Below, in pieces: positions 54,750-63,044 of a stretch of 64,000 nt of DNA (its first letter is position 1; each line of letters opens with the position of its first letter). Location of the stretch: the NCBI GenBank assembly GCA_944320795.1, contig CALUIU010000016.1, forward strand, positions 1 to 64,000. The letters are read 5' to 3'. The notes below the pieces were generated by a model. The model saw nothing but the letters and a program-made list of their open reading frames with translations. It made no database searches and was not told where the DNA came from. A program made the translations under genes and the position numbers. Source of the DNA: Candidatus Paraprevotella stercoravium (GTDB lineage: Bacteria; Bacteroidota; Bacteroidia; Bacteroidales; Bacteroidaceae).

Positions 54750-54781
54750 CAAAATTAATGATTTTCTGCCGAGTAGGCAAA
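54750..54781 (-). promoter_or_regulatory. Promoter of purM
   Basis: On the minus strand, TTTG (54781-54778), a 20-base spacer and TAATTTTG (54757-54750): a complete consensus match. The minus-33 element is part of the T-tract of the lemA terminator. Confidence 0.78.
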
Positions 54782-54799
54782 AAAGACGTTCAAAACGTC
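54779..54799 (-). terminator. Terminator of the phoH-to-lemA gene run
   Basis: A short stem GACGTT/AACGTC (arms 54785-54790 and 54794-54799), followed on the minus strand by six T. It lies seven bases after the lemA stop. Confidence 0.65.
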
Positions 54800-54805
54800 G
54801 TATTT

Positions 54806-55390
54806 TTAGAACTTCACTTCCGGAGCCTTTTCACTTCCGCTTTCGGCTTCGTACTTTTCCTTCTTGTCAAATCCGAACATCTTGGCAAAAAGGTTGTTTG
54901 GGAAGGAGCGCACCAGTACGTTGTACTCTTGTACCGATTCGTTATAACGGCGGCGTGCCTCGGTAATGCGGTTCTCGGTTCCTTCCAGTTGGGCTTGCAG
55001 TTCGGAGAAGTTCTGGTTGGCCTTCAAATCAGGATAGTTTTCCGTGATGGCCAGCAGTTTGCCTAACGCGCTGCTGATCTCTCCCTGTGCCTGTTGATAT
55101 TCCTTCATCTTTTCCGGAGTCAGGTTGTCTGCGTCTACAGTAATTTGCGTAGCCTTGCTGCGGGCTTCCATCACGGCCTGTAAAGTGCTTTGCTCGTGCT
55201 GGGCATATCCCTTTACGGTGCTCACCAGATTCGGGATCAGATCGGAGCGACGCTGGTATTGTACTTCCACATTGCTCCAGGCGGTGGAAACCGCTTCGTC
55301 CTTTTCTACCATTTCGTTATAAGAACAGCTGTTCAGTGAGAACAGGGCAGCAAGTGCCAGAATGTAATTGCGAATTTTCTTTGTTTTCAT
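54806..55390 (-). CDS. LemA family lipoprotein
   Basis: A 194-residue LemA protein. The chosen ATG gives a lipoprotein signal (ALFSLNSC, Cys21), and the four-helix LemA domain covers the rest (WSNVEVQYQRRSDLIPNLVSTVKGYA and NYPDLKANQNFSELQAQLEGTENRI are diagnostic). A start at 55582 would add 64 residues translated out of the neighbouring gene's C-terminus and remove the signal. LemA proteins often sit next to TPM-domain proteins, as here (28 bases). Their joint role is not established. Confidence 0.9.
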   Translation of the reverse strand: MKTKKIRNYILALAALFSLNSCSYNEMVEKDEAVSTAWSNVEVQYQRRSDLIPNLVSTVKGYAQHEQSTLQAVMEARSKATQITVDADNLTPEKMKEYQQAQGEISSALGKLLAITENYPDLKANQNFSELQAQLEGTENRITEARRRYNESVQEYNVLVRSFPNNLFAKMFGFDKKEKYEAESGSEKAPEVKF

Positions 55391-55418
55391 ATAAATGTTA
55401 TTCTTGTTTTGGGTTTGT

Positions 55419-56342
55419 TTAAAATTCTCCTCCCGAACCGCCACCGCCGAAGTCTCCGCCTTCGAAACTGCCGCCTTGCGGTCCGTCAAAGGAACTGCCA
55501 CCACGATGGAAACCGCCCCACGGACCCATGATAGGGGGAACCATACCGCCGAATCCGGTTCCGTTGTCCATCGGCTCGTCATGTTTGCGGTAAGTCAGTT
55601 GTCCGCAGTGCGGGCAGCGGAATGTTTCCTGATGGTGTTCTATGCGGTGAATGCGGTCCACGATAATATTGGAGTTTATGCGAACAAGTCCTTGCTTGCC
55701 GCAGTGAGGGCAGGTATTACGTTGCCGGCTACTGTACCAGGAGATAAGTATGAACAATAGGATGACGGCTCCTATAAAATAGAGCCCGGTGTTTCCTCCT
55801 TCTTCTTTTTTCTTTCCGGTCAGCTCGTTGATCAGAGTCGGATCGCCTTCGATGACCTTGCATACACTGTATACGGTCTGATACATGGCCTGATCCCAGT
55901 TGCCTTGCTTCAGAAAGGGAACCATTTTCTGGTTTTCGATGCGCCGGCAGATGGCGTCGGGCAGTGTGCCTTCCAGTCCGGTACCCGTGAGAATCTGATA
56001 ACAACGGTTCTGCGTGGAGAGCAGGATGATAAGTCCGGTATTGGCCTTCGAACCTATTCCGTGCAGACGGGCCAACTGCATGCAGAATTCATAGCAATCG
56101 TCGTTTTCGATGCTTTCTACTACGGCCACGACAGATTGCACTCCTTTATTCCGCTCCAGATTCCAAAGCAGGGTATCCATGGCGGCCACACATTCGGCGG
56201 ACAGAATCCCGTCCGGATTAACCACATGGCGGGTCTGGTCCTGAAGATAGACCATGGGCAAGGATTCAGGTGTATAGCTGGCAGCCTGCATGCGTATAGC
56301 CAGAAGCAGGAAACAGCCTAAGGACAGGATAAAGCGCTTCAT
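55419..56342 (-). CDS. TPM domain membrane protein (YgcG-like) with zinc ribbon
   Basis: A 307-residue envelope protein: signal peptide (about 1-20), a TPM domain (about 30-155, with VVNPDGILSAECVAAMDTLL and GLIILLSTQNRCYQILTGTGLEG), a membrane helix (about 185-203), and a zinc ribbon with CPHCGKQG and CPHCGQLTYR. A Gly/Pro-rich tail ends GGGGSGGEF. The start at 56342 (MKRFILSLG) begins the signal peptide; ATGs 15 and 30 bases upstream are weaker. TPM proteins include a photosystem repair phosphatase; in bacteria the function is open. It precedes lemA in transcription order. Confidence 0.88.
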   Translation of the reverse strand: MKRFILSLGCFLLLAIRMQAASYTPESLPMVYLQDQTRHVVNPDGILSAECVAAMDTLLWNLERNKGVQSVVAVVESIENDDCYEFCMQLARLHGIGSKANTGLIILLSTQNRCYQILTGTGLEGTLPDAICRRIENQKMVPFLKQGNWDQAMYQTVYSVCKVIEGDPTLINELTGKKKEEGGNTGLYFIGAVILLFILISWYSSRQRNTCPHCGKQGLVRINSNIIVDRIHRIEHHQETFRCPHCGQLTYRKHDEPMDNGTGFGGMVPPIMGPWGGFHRGGSSFDGPQGGSFEGGDFGGGGSGGEF

Positions 56343-56386
56343 TGTTGTCTGTTTTATCATAATGGTATGCAAGATACGATATTATT

Positions 56387-57370
56387 CTAATGGATATACT
56401 TTTCAGTAAAGTTTTTTACCTTTTCCGTATATAATTTAGGGAAATGCAGATAAGACCGTGCATGTTCTACACCCGGAACTTTCCAATATTCCTTATCTCC
56501 CTTTTTATGGGCATAAAGTGTGTCGCCCATCCACGTAGGTACGAAAGTGTCCTGGTCGCCATGAATAAAGAACATCGGCAGAGTGCATTTCTCAACCTGT
56601 TTGCGTGCGGCGGCTTCGCTGAAGCTCCAGCCGTAGCGCAACTTGGTCATGCCGCTGGCCGCATAAAGTAACGGAAATTCCGGCAAGCCAAACTGGTTTT
56701 TCAGTTCACCGGAGAATTCGTCCCATACGCTGGTAAATCCGCAGTCCTCAACAAAGCAGCGCACGTAAGGCTGCTGTGGTTCGCCGCTGACACACACCGT
56801 TGTGGCACCTCCCATGGATATGCCGTGAACCACCATCTGAGTTTGGCTGAATCCGCCGTGACGCGTGAAGATGCCGTTGGCCACATCCATCCAGCGCAAC
56901 ACATCAAGTCGGTCGTTCCATCCCATTTGCAGATGAGTGCCTTCACTCAATCCGGAAAAACGCAGGTCGGGAAGCAGAATGTTGTACTTCAGGTCGTGAT
57001 GGTACAGATAACCTATGTGCAGCATGCGTACGGAATTGTCCGTATACCCGTGCACGATGACCGCCGTACGATCGGTAACAGAATCGGCATAGGCATACAA
57101 GGCATGCAGGCGGGTTCCGTCATCCGCTACGATAAATGTATCTTTCAATGCCTTATGCTGGCGCAGACTGTCCGCCCAGGACCGGATGTGCGGATAGGTT
57201 TCATACATGTATTCATAAGAACCGTTAATATCCTTTCCGCGTGGGTTTCCCTGTGCCTGTAAGGCATACCATTGCAGATAAAGACTTCCTCCCGAAAGGA
57301 GGGCTATAATCAAAATAAGGATAACACCAGTGACCTGTATTATCCTTTTCTTTTTCAGATTTTTTTTCAT
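56387..57370 (-). CDS. Membrane-anchored alpha/beta hydrolase
   Basis: A 327-residue serine hydrolase with a basic start (MKKNLKKKRI) and one membrane or signal-anchor helix (about 9-30), so the catalytic part is probably periplasmic. The nucleophile Ser lies in GISMGG (about 188-193). The acid Asp is in FIHGDQDTFVP (about 276-286), and the His is in GVEHARS (about 307-313). The domain resembles BAAT/dienelactone-type hydrolases; the substrate cannot be predicted. It lies 9 bases downstream of aroE. Confidence 0.85.
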   Translation of the reverse strand: MKKNLKKKRIIQVTGVILILIIALLSGGSLYLQWYALQAQGNPRGKDINGSYEYMYETYPHIRSWADSLRQHKALKDTFIVADDGTRLHALYAYADSVTDRTAVIVHGYTDNSVRMLHIGYLYHHDLKYNILLPDLRFSGLSEGTHLQMGWNDRLDVLRWMDVANGIFTRHGGFSQTQMVVHGISMGGATTVCVSGEPQQPYVRCFVEDCGFTSVWDEFSGELKNQFGLPEFPLLYAASGMTKLRYGWSFSEAAARKQVEKCTLPMFFIHGDQDTFVPTWMGDTLYAHKKGDKEYWKVPGVEHARSYLHFPKLYTEKVKNFTEKYIH

Positions 57371-57379
57371 AGAAAGTGT

Positions 57380-58126
57380 TTACTCGTTATTGTTCCAGAA
57401 ATTCCATCCGGCTACAGCCTGAAGGTGTAGCATTTCCAGACCGTTTTTTACCGTAGCTCCCTGTTGCTGTCCCTGTTTCATAAATTGGGTTTCCAGAGGG
57501 TTGTATACCAAGTCATAAAGCAGATGCCGGGGAGTCAGCAGTCCGTAAGGGATATTGGGACATTCGTCGGTATGAGGAAACATGCCGCACGGGCTGCAAT
57601 TTACCACCAGGAGATATTCCTGCATTGTCTGTTCATTCAGTTGTGAATATGTAATCCGGTCCGGTCCGGCTGTCCGGCTTACATAGCAGGTTTCTATTCC
57701 CAATTGTTCCAATCCGACTTTTACAGCTTTGGAAGCCCCTCCTGTACCTAGGATCAATGCTTTCCGGTGATGAGGTTTCAAAAGTGGCTTTAAAGACTCC
57801 TGAAAGCCGATGATATCCGAATTGAAACCCTTTAAATGAGGTTTGCCATTCGGGTGAGTGATGCGAATGACATTTACTGCGCCGATGGCTTTTGCCTCAG
57901 GGCTGATTTCATCCAAGAACGGTATTACCTGTTCCTTGTAGGGAATCGTTACATTGAGTCCCTTGAGTTCCGGCTCTTGGGTCAGGATATCTGCCAACAA
58001 GCCGATCTGGGGGATTTCAAAGTTTATATATTGGGCGTCAATTCCTTCGTTCTGAAATTTTTCCGTAAAGAACTGTCTGGAAAAAGAGTGTTTCAGAGGA
58101 TAGCCTAAAAGTCCGTATTTATCCAT
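57380..58126 (-). CDS. aroE: Shikimate dehydrogenase
   Basis: AroE reduces 3-dehydroshikimate with NADPH in aromatic amino acid synthesis. The 248-residue protein is on the short side of the family. It shows the shikimate-binding start GYPLKHSFS, the catalytic Lys in NVTIPYKEQV (about 79-88), ALGAVNVI-like AIGAVNVIRI, the GTGGASKAV nucleotide site (about 127-135), and the NCSPCGMFP loop. It is 11 bases downstream of menG. Confidence 0.94.
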   Translation of the reverse strand: MDKYGLLGYPLKHSFSRQFFTEKFQNEGIDAQYINFEIPQIGLLADILTQEPELKGLNVTIPYKEQVIPFLDEISPEAKAIGAVNVIRITHPNGKPHLKGFNSDIIGFQESLKPLLKPHHRKALILGTGGASKAVKVGLEQLGIETCYVSRTAGPDRITYSQLNEQTMQEYLLVVNCSPCGMFPHTDECPNIPYGLLTPRHLLYDLVYNPLETQFMKQGQQQGATVKNGLEMLHLQAVAGWNFWNNNE

Positions 58127-58137
58127 AATTACAAAAA

Positions 58138-58872
58138 TTATTTTCTGGCCAGATACATGGTGCAGATGCCGCCGGTAAAGCGTTTGAAGGATACTTCGCG
58201 GAATCCGGCTTTATAGATGATCTGCTGCATGACCTCACCTTGCGGGAAAGCCTCCATGGTGGCCGGAAGATAAGAATATGCGCTGCGATCCTTGGAGATG
58301 AGCCGGCCTGCCAATGGCATGACTACCCGTGAATAGAGCTGGAACAGCTGTTTCATCGGGAAGCGGTTGGGAGTGCATAGCTCAACAATGAGCAAGTGTC
58401 CGTCGGGGCGGAGCACACGGTGCATTTCCTTTAGTCCGAGATCCAGATTGTCGAAATTACGCACACCATAAGCTACGGTAACGGCATCGAATGAGTTTTC
58501 GGGAAATGACAGATTCGTACAATCCTCTTTCTGGAAGGATATGGTCTGTTCCAACTTCAGGTCTTGTACTTTTTTTCGTCCGATATTCATCATGCCTTCC
58601 GATATGTCCGCTCCGATGAGCGATTCCGGCTGAAGGCGTTGGGCGGCCAGTATGGCAAAATCACCGGTTCCGGTGGCAATGTCCAGCATATGGCGGGGAT
58701 TGAATGCCCGGAGCGAGTCAATGGCTCTTTTTCTCCATCCTTTGTCTATGCCTAAAGACAAAGAATGATTCAGAAGATCATAAGTGGAAGAGATATTGTC
58801 GAACATTTGTTCCACCTGCTTCCGCTTATCGCCTTCTGAATCATAGGGCTTTATTTTTTCCTGTTCGTACAC
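58138..58872 (-). CDS. menG: Demethylmenaquinone methyltransferase
   Basis: This enzyme methylates demethylmenaquinone using SAM, the final step to menaquinone, the quinone of anaerobic Bacteroidota respiration. The 244-residue protein has the UbiE/MenG signatures [19 protein letters not shown] (about 23-41) and [10 protein letters not shown] (motif I, about 63-72). [27 protein letters not shown] block lies near 133-158. UbiE also acts on ubiquinone precursors, but ubiquinone is not expected here. It is 13 bases downstream of purC. Confidence 0.94.
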   Translation of the reverse strand: MYEQEKIKPYDSEGDKRKQVEQMFDNISSTYDLLNHSLSLGIDKGWRKRAIDSLRAFNPRHMLDIATGTGDFAILAAQRLQPESLIGADISEGMMNIGRKKVQDLKLEQTISFQKEDCTNLSFPENSFDAVTVAYGVRNFDNLDLGLKEMHRVLRPDGHLLIVELCTPNRFPMKQLFQLYSRVVMPLAGRLISKDRSAYSYLPATMEAFPQGEVMQQIIYKAGFREVSFKRFTGGICTMYLARK

Positions 58873-58885
58873 GGATAAATAAAGC

Positions 58886-59836
58886 TTATTTGTTGCTGTT
58901 CAGATACTCTGTCACATTCTTTTCGATACGGGCAGCCAGATCTGCATGATCGTCAGCCTTCAGGAATTTTTCGCCGGTGATACCCTCGTACAATTCCATG
59001 TAACGCTCAGATACACTGTTTACATATTCGTCGGTCATTTCCGGAACCTGCTGTCCTTCCTTGCCCATGAAGTTGTGGTCGATGAGCCACTGACGCACGA
59101 ATTCCTTGGAAAGCTGCTTCTGAGGCTCGCCCTTCTCGAATTTCTCCTGATAGCCTTCTGCGTAGAAGTAGCGGCTTGAATCCGGAGTGTGGATTTCGTC
59201 GATCAAATAGATCTTGCCATCCTTTTTACCGAACTCATATTTGGTATCCACCAGGATGAGGCCTTTGCTGGCAGCCATTTCGCTACCTCTTTCAAACAAG
59301 GCATAGGTGTATTTCTCCATCAGTTCATAGTCTTCCTTGCTTACGAGACCCTGAGCAATGATTTCCTCTTTAGAGATATTCTCGTCGTGTCCGGCATCAG
59401 CCTTGGTTGTCGGGGTGATGATCGGAGTAGGGAACTTCTGGTTCTCTTTCATTCCTTCCGGCAGTTTCACACCGCACAGTTCGCGGCAGCCGTTCTTATA
59501 TTCTCTCCATGCAGATCCGGTCAGGTAGCCGCGGATAATCATTTCCACACGGAAACCTTCACACTTCAATCCCACGGTAACCATTGGATCCGGAGTAGCC
59601 AGCTTCCAGTTAGGAACGATGTCGCTGGTTGCATCCAGGAACTTGGCTGCGATCTGGTTCAGCATCTGTCCTTTGAAAGGAATACCTTTAGGCAGGATCA
59701 CGTCAAAAGCCGAGATACGGTCAGTGGCAACCATTACCAACAGGTCGTCATTGATGTTATACACATCGCGTACTTTACCATGATATACGCTTTTCTGTCC
59801 CGGGAAATTGAAATCTGTTTGAGTTAATGCTTTCAT
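58886..59836 (-). CDS. purC: Phosphoribosylaminoimidazole-succinocarboxamide synthase
   Basis: SAICAR synthetase of purine synthesis. The 316-residue protein is the longer eukaryote/Bacteroidota-type subfamily. Motifs include [11 protein letters not shown] (about 20-30) with ATP contacts, [13 protein letters not shown] (about 37-49), [13 protein letters not shown] (about 100-112), and LVDTKYEFG with [13 protein letters not shown] (about 200-230). It lies between phoH (44 bases upstream) and menG. Confidence 0.95.
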   Translation of the reverse strand: MKALTQTDFNFPGQKSVYHGKVRDVYNINDDLLVMVATDRISAFDVILPKGIPFKGQMLNQIAAKFLDATSDIVPNWKLATPDPMVTVGLKCEGFRVEMIIRGYLTGSAWREYKNGCRELCGVKLPEGMKENQKFPTPIITPTTKADAGHDENISKEEIIAQGLVSKEDYELMEKYTYALFERGSEMAASKGLILVDTKYEFGKKDGKIYLIDEIHTPDSSRYFYAEGYQEKFEKGEPQKQLSKEFVRQWLIDHNFMGKEGQQVPEMTDEYVNSVSERYMELYEGITGEKFLKADDHADLAARIEKNVTEYLNSNK

Positions 59837-59880
59837 ATTCTTTTATTTTATATATGATTGGATGAATCTTTGGTTAGAGA

Positions 59881-60903
59881 TTAATTGTCGCCCAATCCCT
59901 GAAGATCAGAGAAAATAGGAGTAGGGCTTTCTTCCTTCTTGTGTCCTTTCTTTTTGGAAGAGTGCTGTTTCTTGTCGTAGTGGTCATATGCCTCTACAAT
60001 CTTGGATACCAGTTTGTGGCGCACGATATCTTTCTTGCTCAGTTCCACAAAGGCAATGTCGTTTACATTCTTCAGTATGTGCATCGCTTCGACAAGTCCC
60101 GAGCGCTGTGATGGAGGCAAGTCAATCTGTGTGGTATCTCCGGTGATGATCATTTTGGTATTCATACCCATACGGGTCAAGAACATTTTGATCTGTGCCG
60201 TTGTGGTGTTCTGAGCTTCGTCGAGAATAACCACGGCGTCGTTGAGTGTGCGTCCGCGCATAAAGGCCAGCGGGGCAATCTGAATCACTTTCTGTTCCAT
60301 GAATTCCTGTAATTTCACGGCCGGAATCATATCTTCGAGAGCATCGTACAGCGGTTGCAGATACGGATCGATTTTTTCTTTCATGTCGCCGGGGAGAAAT
60401 CCCAGTTTTTCTCCTGCTTCTACGGCCGGACGGCTTAAAATGATTTTTCGGATTTCCTTGTTTTTCAGCGCACGCACGGCAAGGGCAATGCTGGTATAGG
60501 TCTTGCCGGAACCGGCCGGTCCTACGGCAAAGATCATATCTTTTTCCTGATAAGCCTTGACCAGCTTGAGCTGATTCTCGCTGCGTGCGGTAATCGGTTT
60601 GCCGGTAATGCTGTATACAATGACATTTCCATGGTCCTTGCTTTCCGGTTTGTTGCCTTTGATAATGGCCAGGATATCTTCTTCTTTCAGGCTGTTATAT
60701 TTGGCACAGTGTTTCTCCATGGCTAGAATGTGCTCTTCAAATGCGCACATTTCTTCCTCGTCCCCCATGACTTTGATCACATTTCCCCGGGCTACAATAC
60801 GCAGTTTCGGATATAATGCTTTGATCATTTGCATGTTTACGTTGTTTACCCCATAAAAGATGATGGGGTCGATATCTTCCAGTACGATATGCTTCTCTAT
60901 CAT
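59881..60903 (-). CDS. PhoH family ATPase
   Basis: A 340-residue PhoH/YbeZ-like protein with an N-terminal KH-like RNA-binding segment (about 25-80, KLRIVARGNVIKVMGDEEEM). The ATPase domain carries Walker A GPAGSGKTYT (about 128-137) and Walker B VVILDEAQNTT (about 224-234), plus TRMGMNTKMIITGDTTQIDLP. The tail is Lys/Ser rich. In E. coli the relative pairs with the YbeY RNase in ribosome quality control. ybeY is not adjacent here. First gene of the minus-strand run down to lemA. Confidence 0.92.
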   Translation of the reverse strand: MIEKHIVLEDIDPIIFYGVNNVNMQMIKALYPKLRIVARGNVIKVMGDEEEMCAFEEHILAMEKHCAKYNSLKEEDILAIIKGNKPESKDHGNVIVYSITGKPITARSENQLKLVKAYQEKDMIFAVGPAGSGKTYTSIALAVRALKNKEIRKIILSRPAVEAGEKLGFLPGDMKEKIDPYLQPLYDALEDMIPAVKLQEFMEQKVIQIAPLAFMRGRTLNDAVVILDEAQNTTTAQIKMFLTRMGMNTKMIITGDTTQIDLPPSQRSGLVEAMHILKNVNDIAFVELSKKDIVRHKLVSKIVEAYDHYDKKQHSSKKKGHKKEESPTPIFSDLQGLGDN

Positions 60904-60919
60904 TTATCTAATTTTGTTG

Positions 60920-60927
60920 CAAATTTA
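60920..60927 (-). promoter_or_regulatory. Minus-7 box for phoH
   Basis: On the minus strand this reads TAAATTTG, a perfect TAnnTTTG, 17 bases ahead of the phoH ATG. The upstream side runs into the divergent DUF5715 promoter. Confidence 0.5.
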
Positions 60928-60936
60928 ATCATTCTG

Positions 60937-60968
60937 TTTCGAATACACTACCTTTTTTACTATCTTTG
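60937..60968 (+). promoter_or_regulatory. Promoter of the DUF5715 gene
   Basis: TTTC (60937-60940), 20 bases, then TATCTTTG (60961-60968). The ATG at 60981 follows after only 12 bases, so the leader would be nearly absent. Confidence 0.6.
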
Positions 60969-60991
60969 TGCCATATTAAAATGAAAAAAAA

Positions 60992-61858
60992 TTGAGAAGG
61001 CTAAAGAAAAAAATATATATAGGACTTGTTTCCTCTACAGTAATTGTATTGGCTATAGTCAGATGTGTTGACCCCTCGGTAGTCCGTGTTTATCAATCAG
61101 AAACACAGGAAGTACTGCCAGATTCTGTACAAAAAACGATGGTACCGCTTACCGAAGCAAACGAATTGCCAGATGTCGACAATCAGAAAAAGGCATATCT
61201 TGATTCGTTTTCCATGAGTTCCAAGTTGTTGTATCTGGCACATAAGCCTACACGTTTTGTTACGGATACTTTGGGGCGGATTGTCAAGAACCGTATTTAT
61301 AGCGTGAGCAGTTTTCGAAAGGAGTTTCCTGATTTGCAGGATGTACATATTGTTTCAGCCCGTTCTTGGGGCGTTTCTCCGGTCAAAGACCGCGAGGAGG
61401 CTGAGCATCGCAAGGATGAACTGGTATATGTGGGCAGCAATCCGTTTTATGACATTGATCCGCGCATGAACCGTTCTATACCTTATCTGGTGCCTCGTGC
61501 CAGTGATTTGCTGCAAAAGATAGGCCGGAATTTTCTGGATTCTCTGGCAGTAAAAGGCATTCCCTTGCATAAAATTCTGGTATCTTCCGTGCTTCGTACG
61601 GAAGAGGATGTACGCAAATTGAGACGTTATAATCAAAATGCTTCCGAAGAGAGTTGTCATCGTTTCGGAACCACTTTTGATATTGCCTATAATCGCTATG
61701 TTACCGTACAACATCCTGACAGCGCGCAGCGTAGGGCCGTGCGTAATGATACCTTGAAATGGGTGCTGTCGGAGGTACTCCGTGATGTTCGTCGCGAGGG
61801 GCTTTGTCATATTAAATATGAGGTGCATCAGGCTTGTTTTCACATTACAGTAAAATAA
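60992..61858 (+). CDS. DUF5715 family protein (start uncertain, A8 tract)
   Basis: A 288-residue protein with a basic N-terminus and a hydrophobic segment ending near Cys25 (VIVLAIVRC), so it is envelope-targeted, perhaps a lipoprotein. The rest is soluble: SVSSFRKEFPDLQDVHIVSARSWGV, then SVLRTEEDVRKLRRYNQNA and CHRFGTTFDIAYNR. A C-terminal HIKYEVHQACFHITV recalls the M15/VanY peptidase fold (HxxGxxxD-like and xxH), though catalytic activity is unproven. The listed start is a TTG. An ATG at 60981 is followed by eight A and hits a stop after four codons; nine A would fuse it in frame as MKKKLRRLKKK. It lies 3 bases before the patatin gene. Confidence 0.8.
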   Translation: MRRLKKKIYIGLVSSTVIVLAIVRCVDPSVVRVYQSETQEVLPDSVQKTMVPLTEANELPDVDNQKKAYLDSFSMSSKLLYLAHKPTRFVTDTLGRIVKNRIYSVSSFRKEFPDLQDVHIVSARSWGVSPVKDREEAEHRKDELVYVGSNPFYDIDPRMNRSIPYLVPRASDLLQKIGRNFLDSLAVKGIPLHKILVSSVLRTEEDVRKLRRYNQNASEESCHRFGTTFDIAYNRYVTVQHPDSAQRRAVRNDTLKWVLSEVLRDVRREGLCHIKYEVHQACFHITVK

Positions 61859-61861
61859 ATT

Positions 61862-62839
61862 ATGAGCAGACAGGTGGCTTTGGCTTTATCGGGTGGTGGA
61901 GCGCGTGGAATGGCTCATATAGGGGTGATTCGTGAATTGCTTTCTCATGGTTTCTCCATTCATTCCATAGCCGGATGTTCCATCGGCTCTGTGGTTGGTG
62001 CCATGTATGCCATGGGTAAACTGCAGGAGTTTACGGATTTTATTTTGGCGGATGGTGCGCAGTCCGTGTTTTCGCAATTGGATTTTACGTTTTCCGATCA
62101 GGGGTTTATTAAGGGAGAGAAACTCATTGAACGCCTTCAGGAGTTTGCTCCGGATTGTAATATGGAGGATTTGCCTGTAAAGCTGGTAATTGTAGCAACG
62201 GATATGTATACCGGAAATGATGTAGTCTATGAAACCGGAAGTGTGTATCGCGCCATTCGTGCTTCTGTTGCTATTCCGGCAGTGATTACGGCTGTGCATG
62301 AGGATGGATGCTGGCTGGTAGATGGCGGTGTCGTGAACCCGCTGCCTTTGCTGCAATTGCATCGTAGTCCGAATGATCTGCTGGTGGCTGTGAATTTGTA
62401 TGCTTCTCCGGTATTCGAGACAGAAAATCTTACAGATGTTTCCGATGCTAAAGTTTCCGAAAGTGGAATGTGGTCGCAAGTACGGGCCCGTTGGGCGGAT
62501 CTGAAAGCCTGGCGAGGGAATCTGATTCACTCGGTTTTTGATGATACCCATAAGAAAATGGGATATTTTACGACTTTACGTCTGATGTCGGAACTGGCTT
62601 CAAAGCGACTTGCCGAAATTACTATAAAGTCCGTTTCCGTAGATGTGTTGATAGAAATTCCGATAGCCTCCTGCGGGCTTTTCAGCTTTGATAAAAGTGT
62701 ACGTATGATCCGAATGGGGGAGGAGCATGCTCGTAAGGCTTTGGAAATTTGGAAGAATAGTCAGCTTGTAGAAAAACAACCGATGAAGAGCCCTTTTGAT
62801 TGGCGTCGTCTGTTTCGGGTGTTGCTTCGGAAGAAATAA
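61862..62839 (+). CDS. Patatin-like phospholipase (cytosolic)
   Basis: A 325-residue RssA/YchK-type patatin. The oxyanion hole motif is SGGGARGMAHIGV (about 10-22). The nucleophile Ser lies in GCSIGSVVGAMY (about 39-50), and the catalytic Asp in VDGGVVNPLP (about 156-165). No signal peptide or barrel domain is present, unlike the secreted PlpD class, so it is likely cytosolic or membrane-associated. It forms a two-gene unit with the DUF5715 gene and is followed by a terminator. Confidence 0.92.
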   Translation: MSRQVALALSGGGARGMAHIGVIRELLSHGFSIHSIAGCSIGSVVGAMYAMGKLQEFTDFILADGAQSVFSQLDFTFSDQGFIKGEKLIERLQEFAPDCNMEDLPVKLVIVATDMYTGNDVVYETGSVYRAIRASVAIPAVITAVHEDGCWLVDGGVVNPLPLLQLHRSPNDLLVAVNLYASPVFETENLTDVSDAKVSESGMWSQVRARWADLKAWRGNLIHSVFDDTHKKMGYFTTLRLMSELASKRLAEITIKSVSVDVLIEIPIASCGLFSFDKSVRMIRMGEEHARKALEIWKNSQLVEKQPMKSPFDWRRLFRVLLRKK

Positions 62840-62858
62840 ACAAAATATTTTCTATTGT

Positions 62859-62897
62859 AAAACGCAGGTTTGTCAGCATGGGACAGATCTGCGTTTT
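62859..62897 (+). terminator. Terminator after the patatin gene
   Basis: Arms AAAACGCAG (62859-62867) and CTGCGTTTT (62889-62897), with an inner TGTC/GACA pairing, then GTTCTTCT. It lies 19 bases after the stop codon. Confidence 0.7.
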
Positions 62898-62979
62898 GTT
62901 CTTCTCGTAATGGTTTTTTCATGTTTGGACGGGAATGTATATAAAAAAGAGTTTTTCAGTTCTTTTTTCTAAGAAAAGA

Positions 62980-63011
62980 TTTCTTTGTTTAAAAGGTAAC
63001 TCTTATATTTG
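62980..63011 (+). promoter_or_regulatory. Promoter of the secreted protein gene at the window end
   Basis: TTTC (62980-62983), 20 bases, then a perfect TATATTTG (63004-63011), 33 bases before the ATG at 63045. Confidence 0.6.
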
Positions 63012-63044
63012 CTAGAGTGAAATGAACTCTAAAATGATTAGCTT

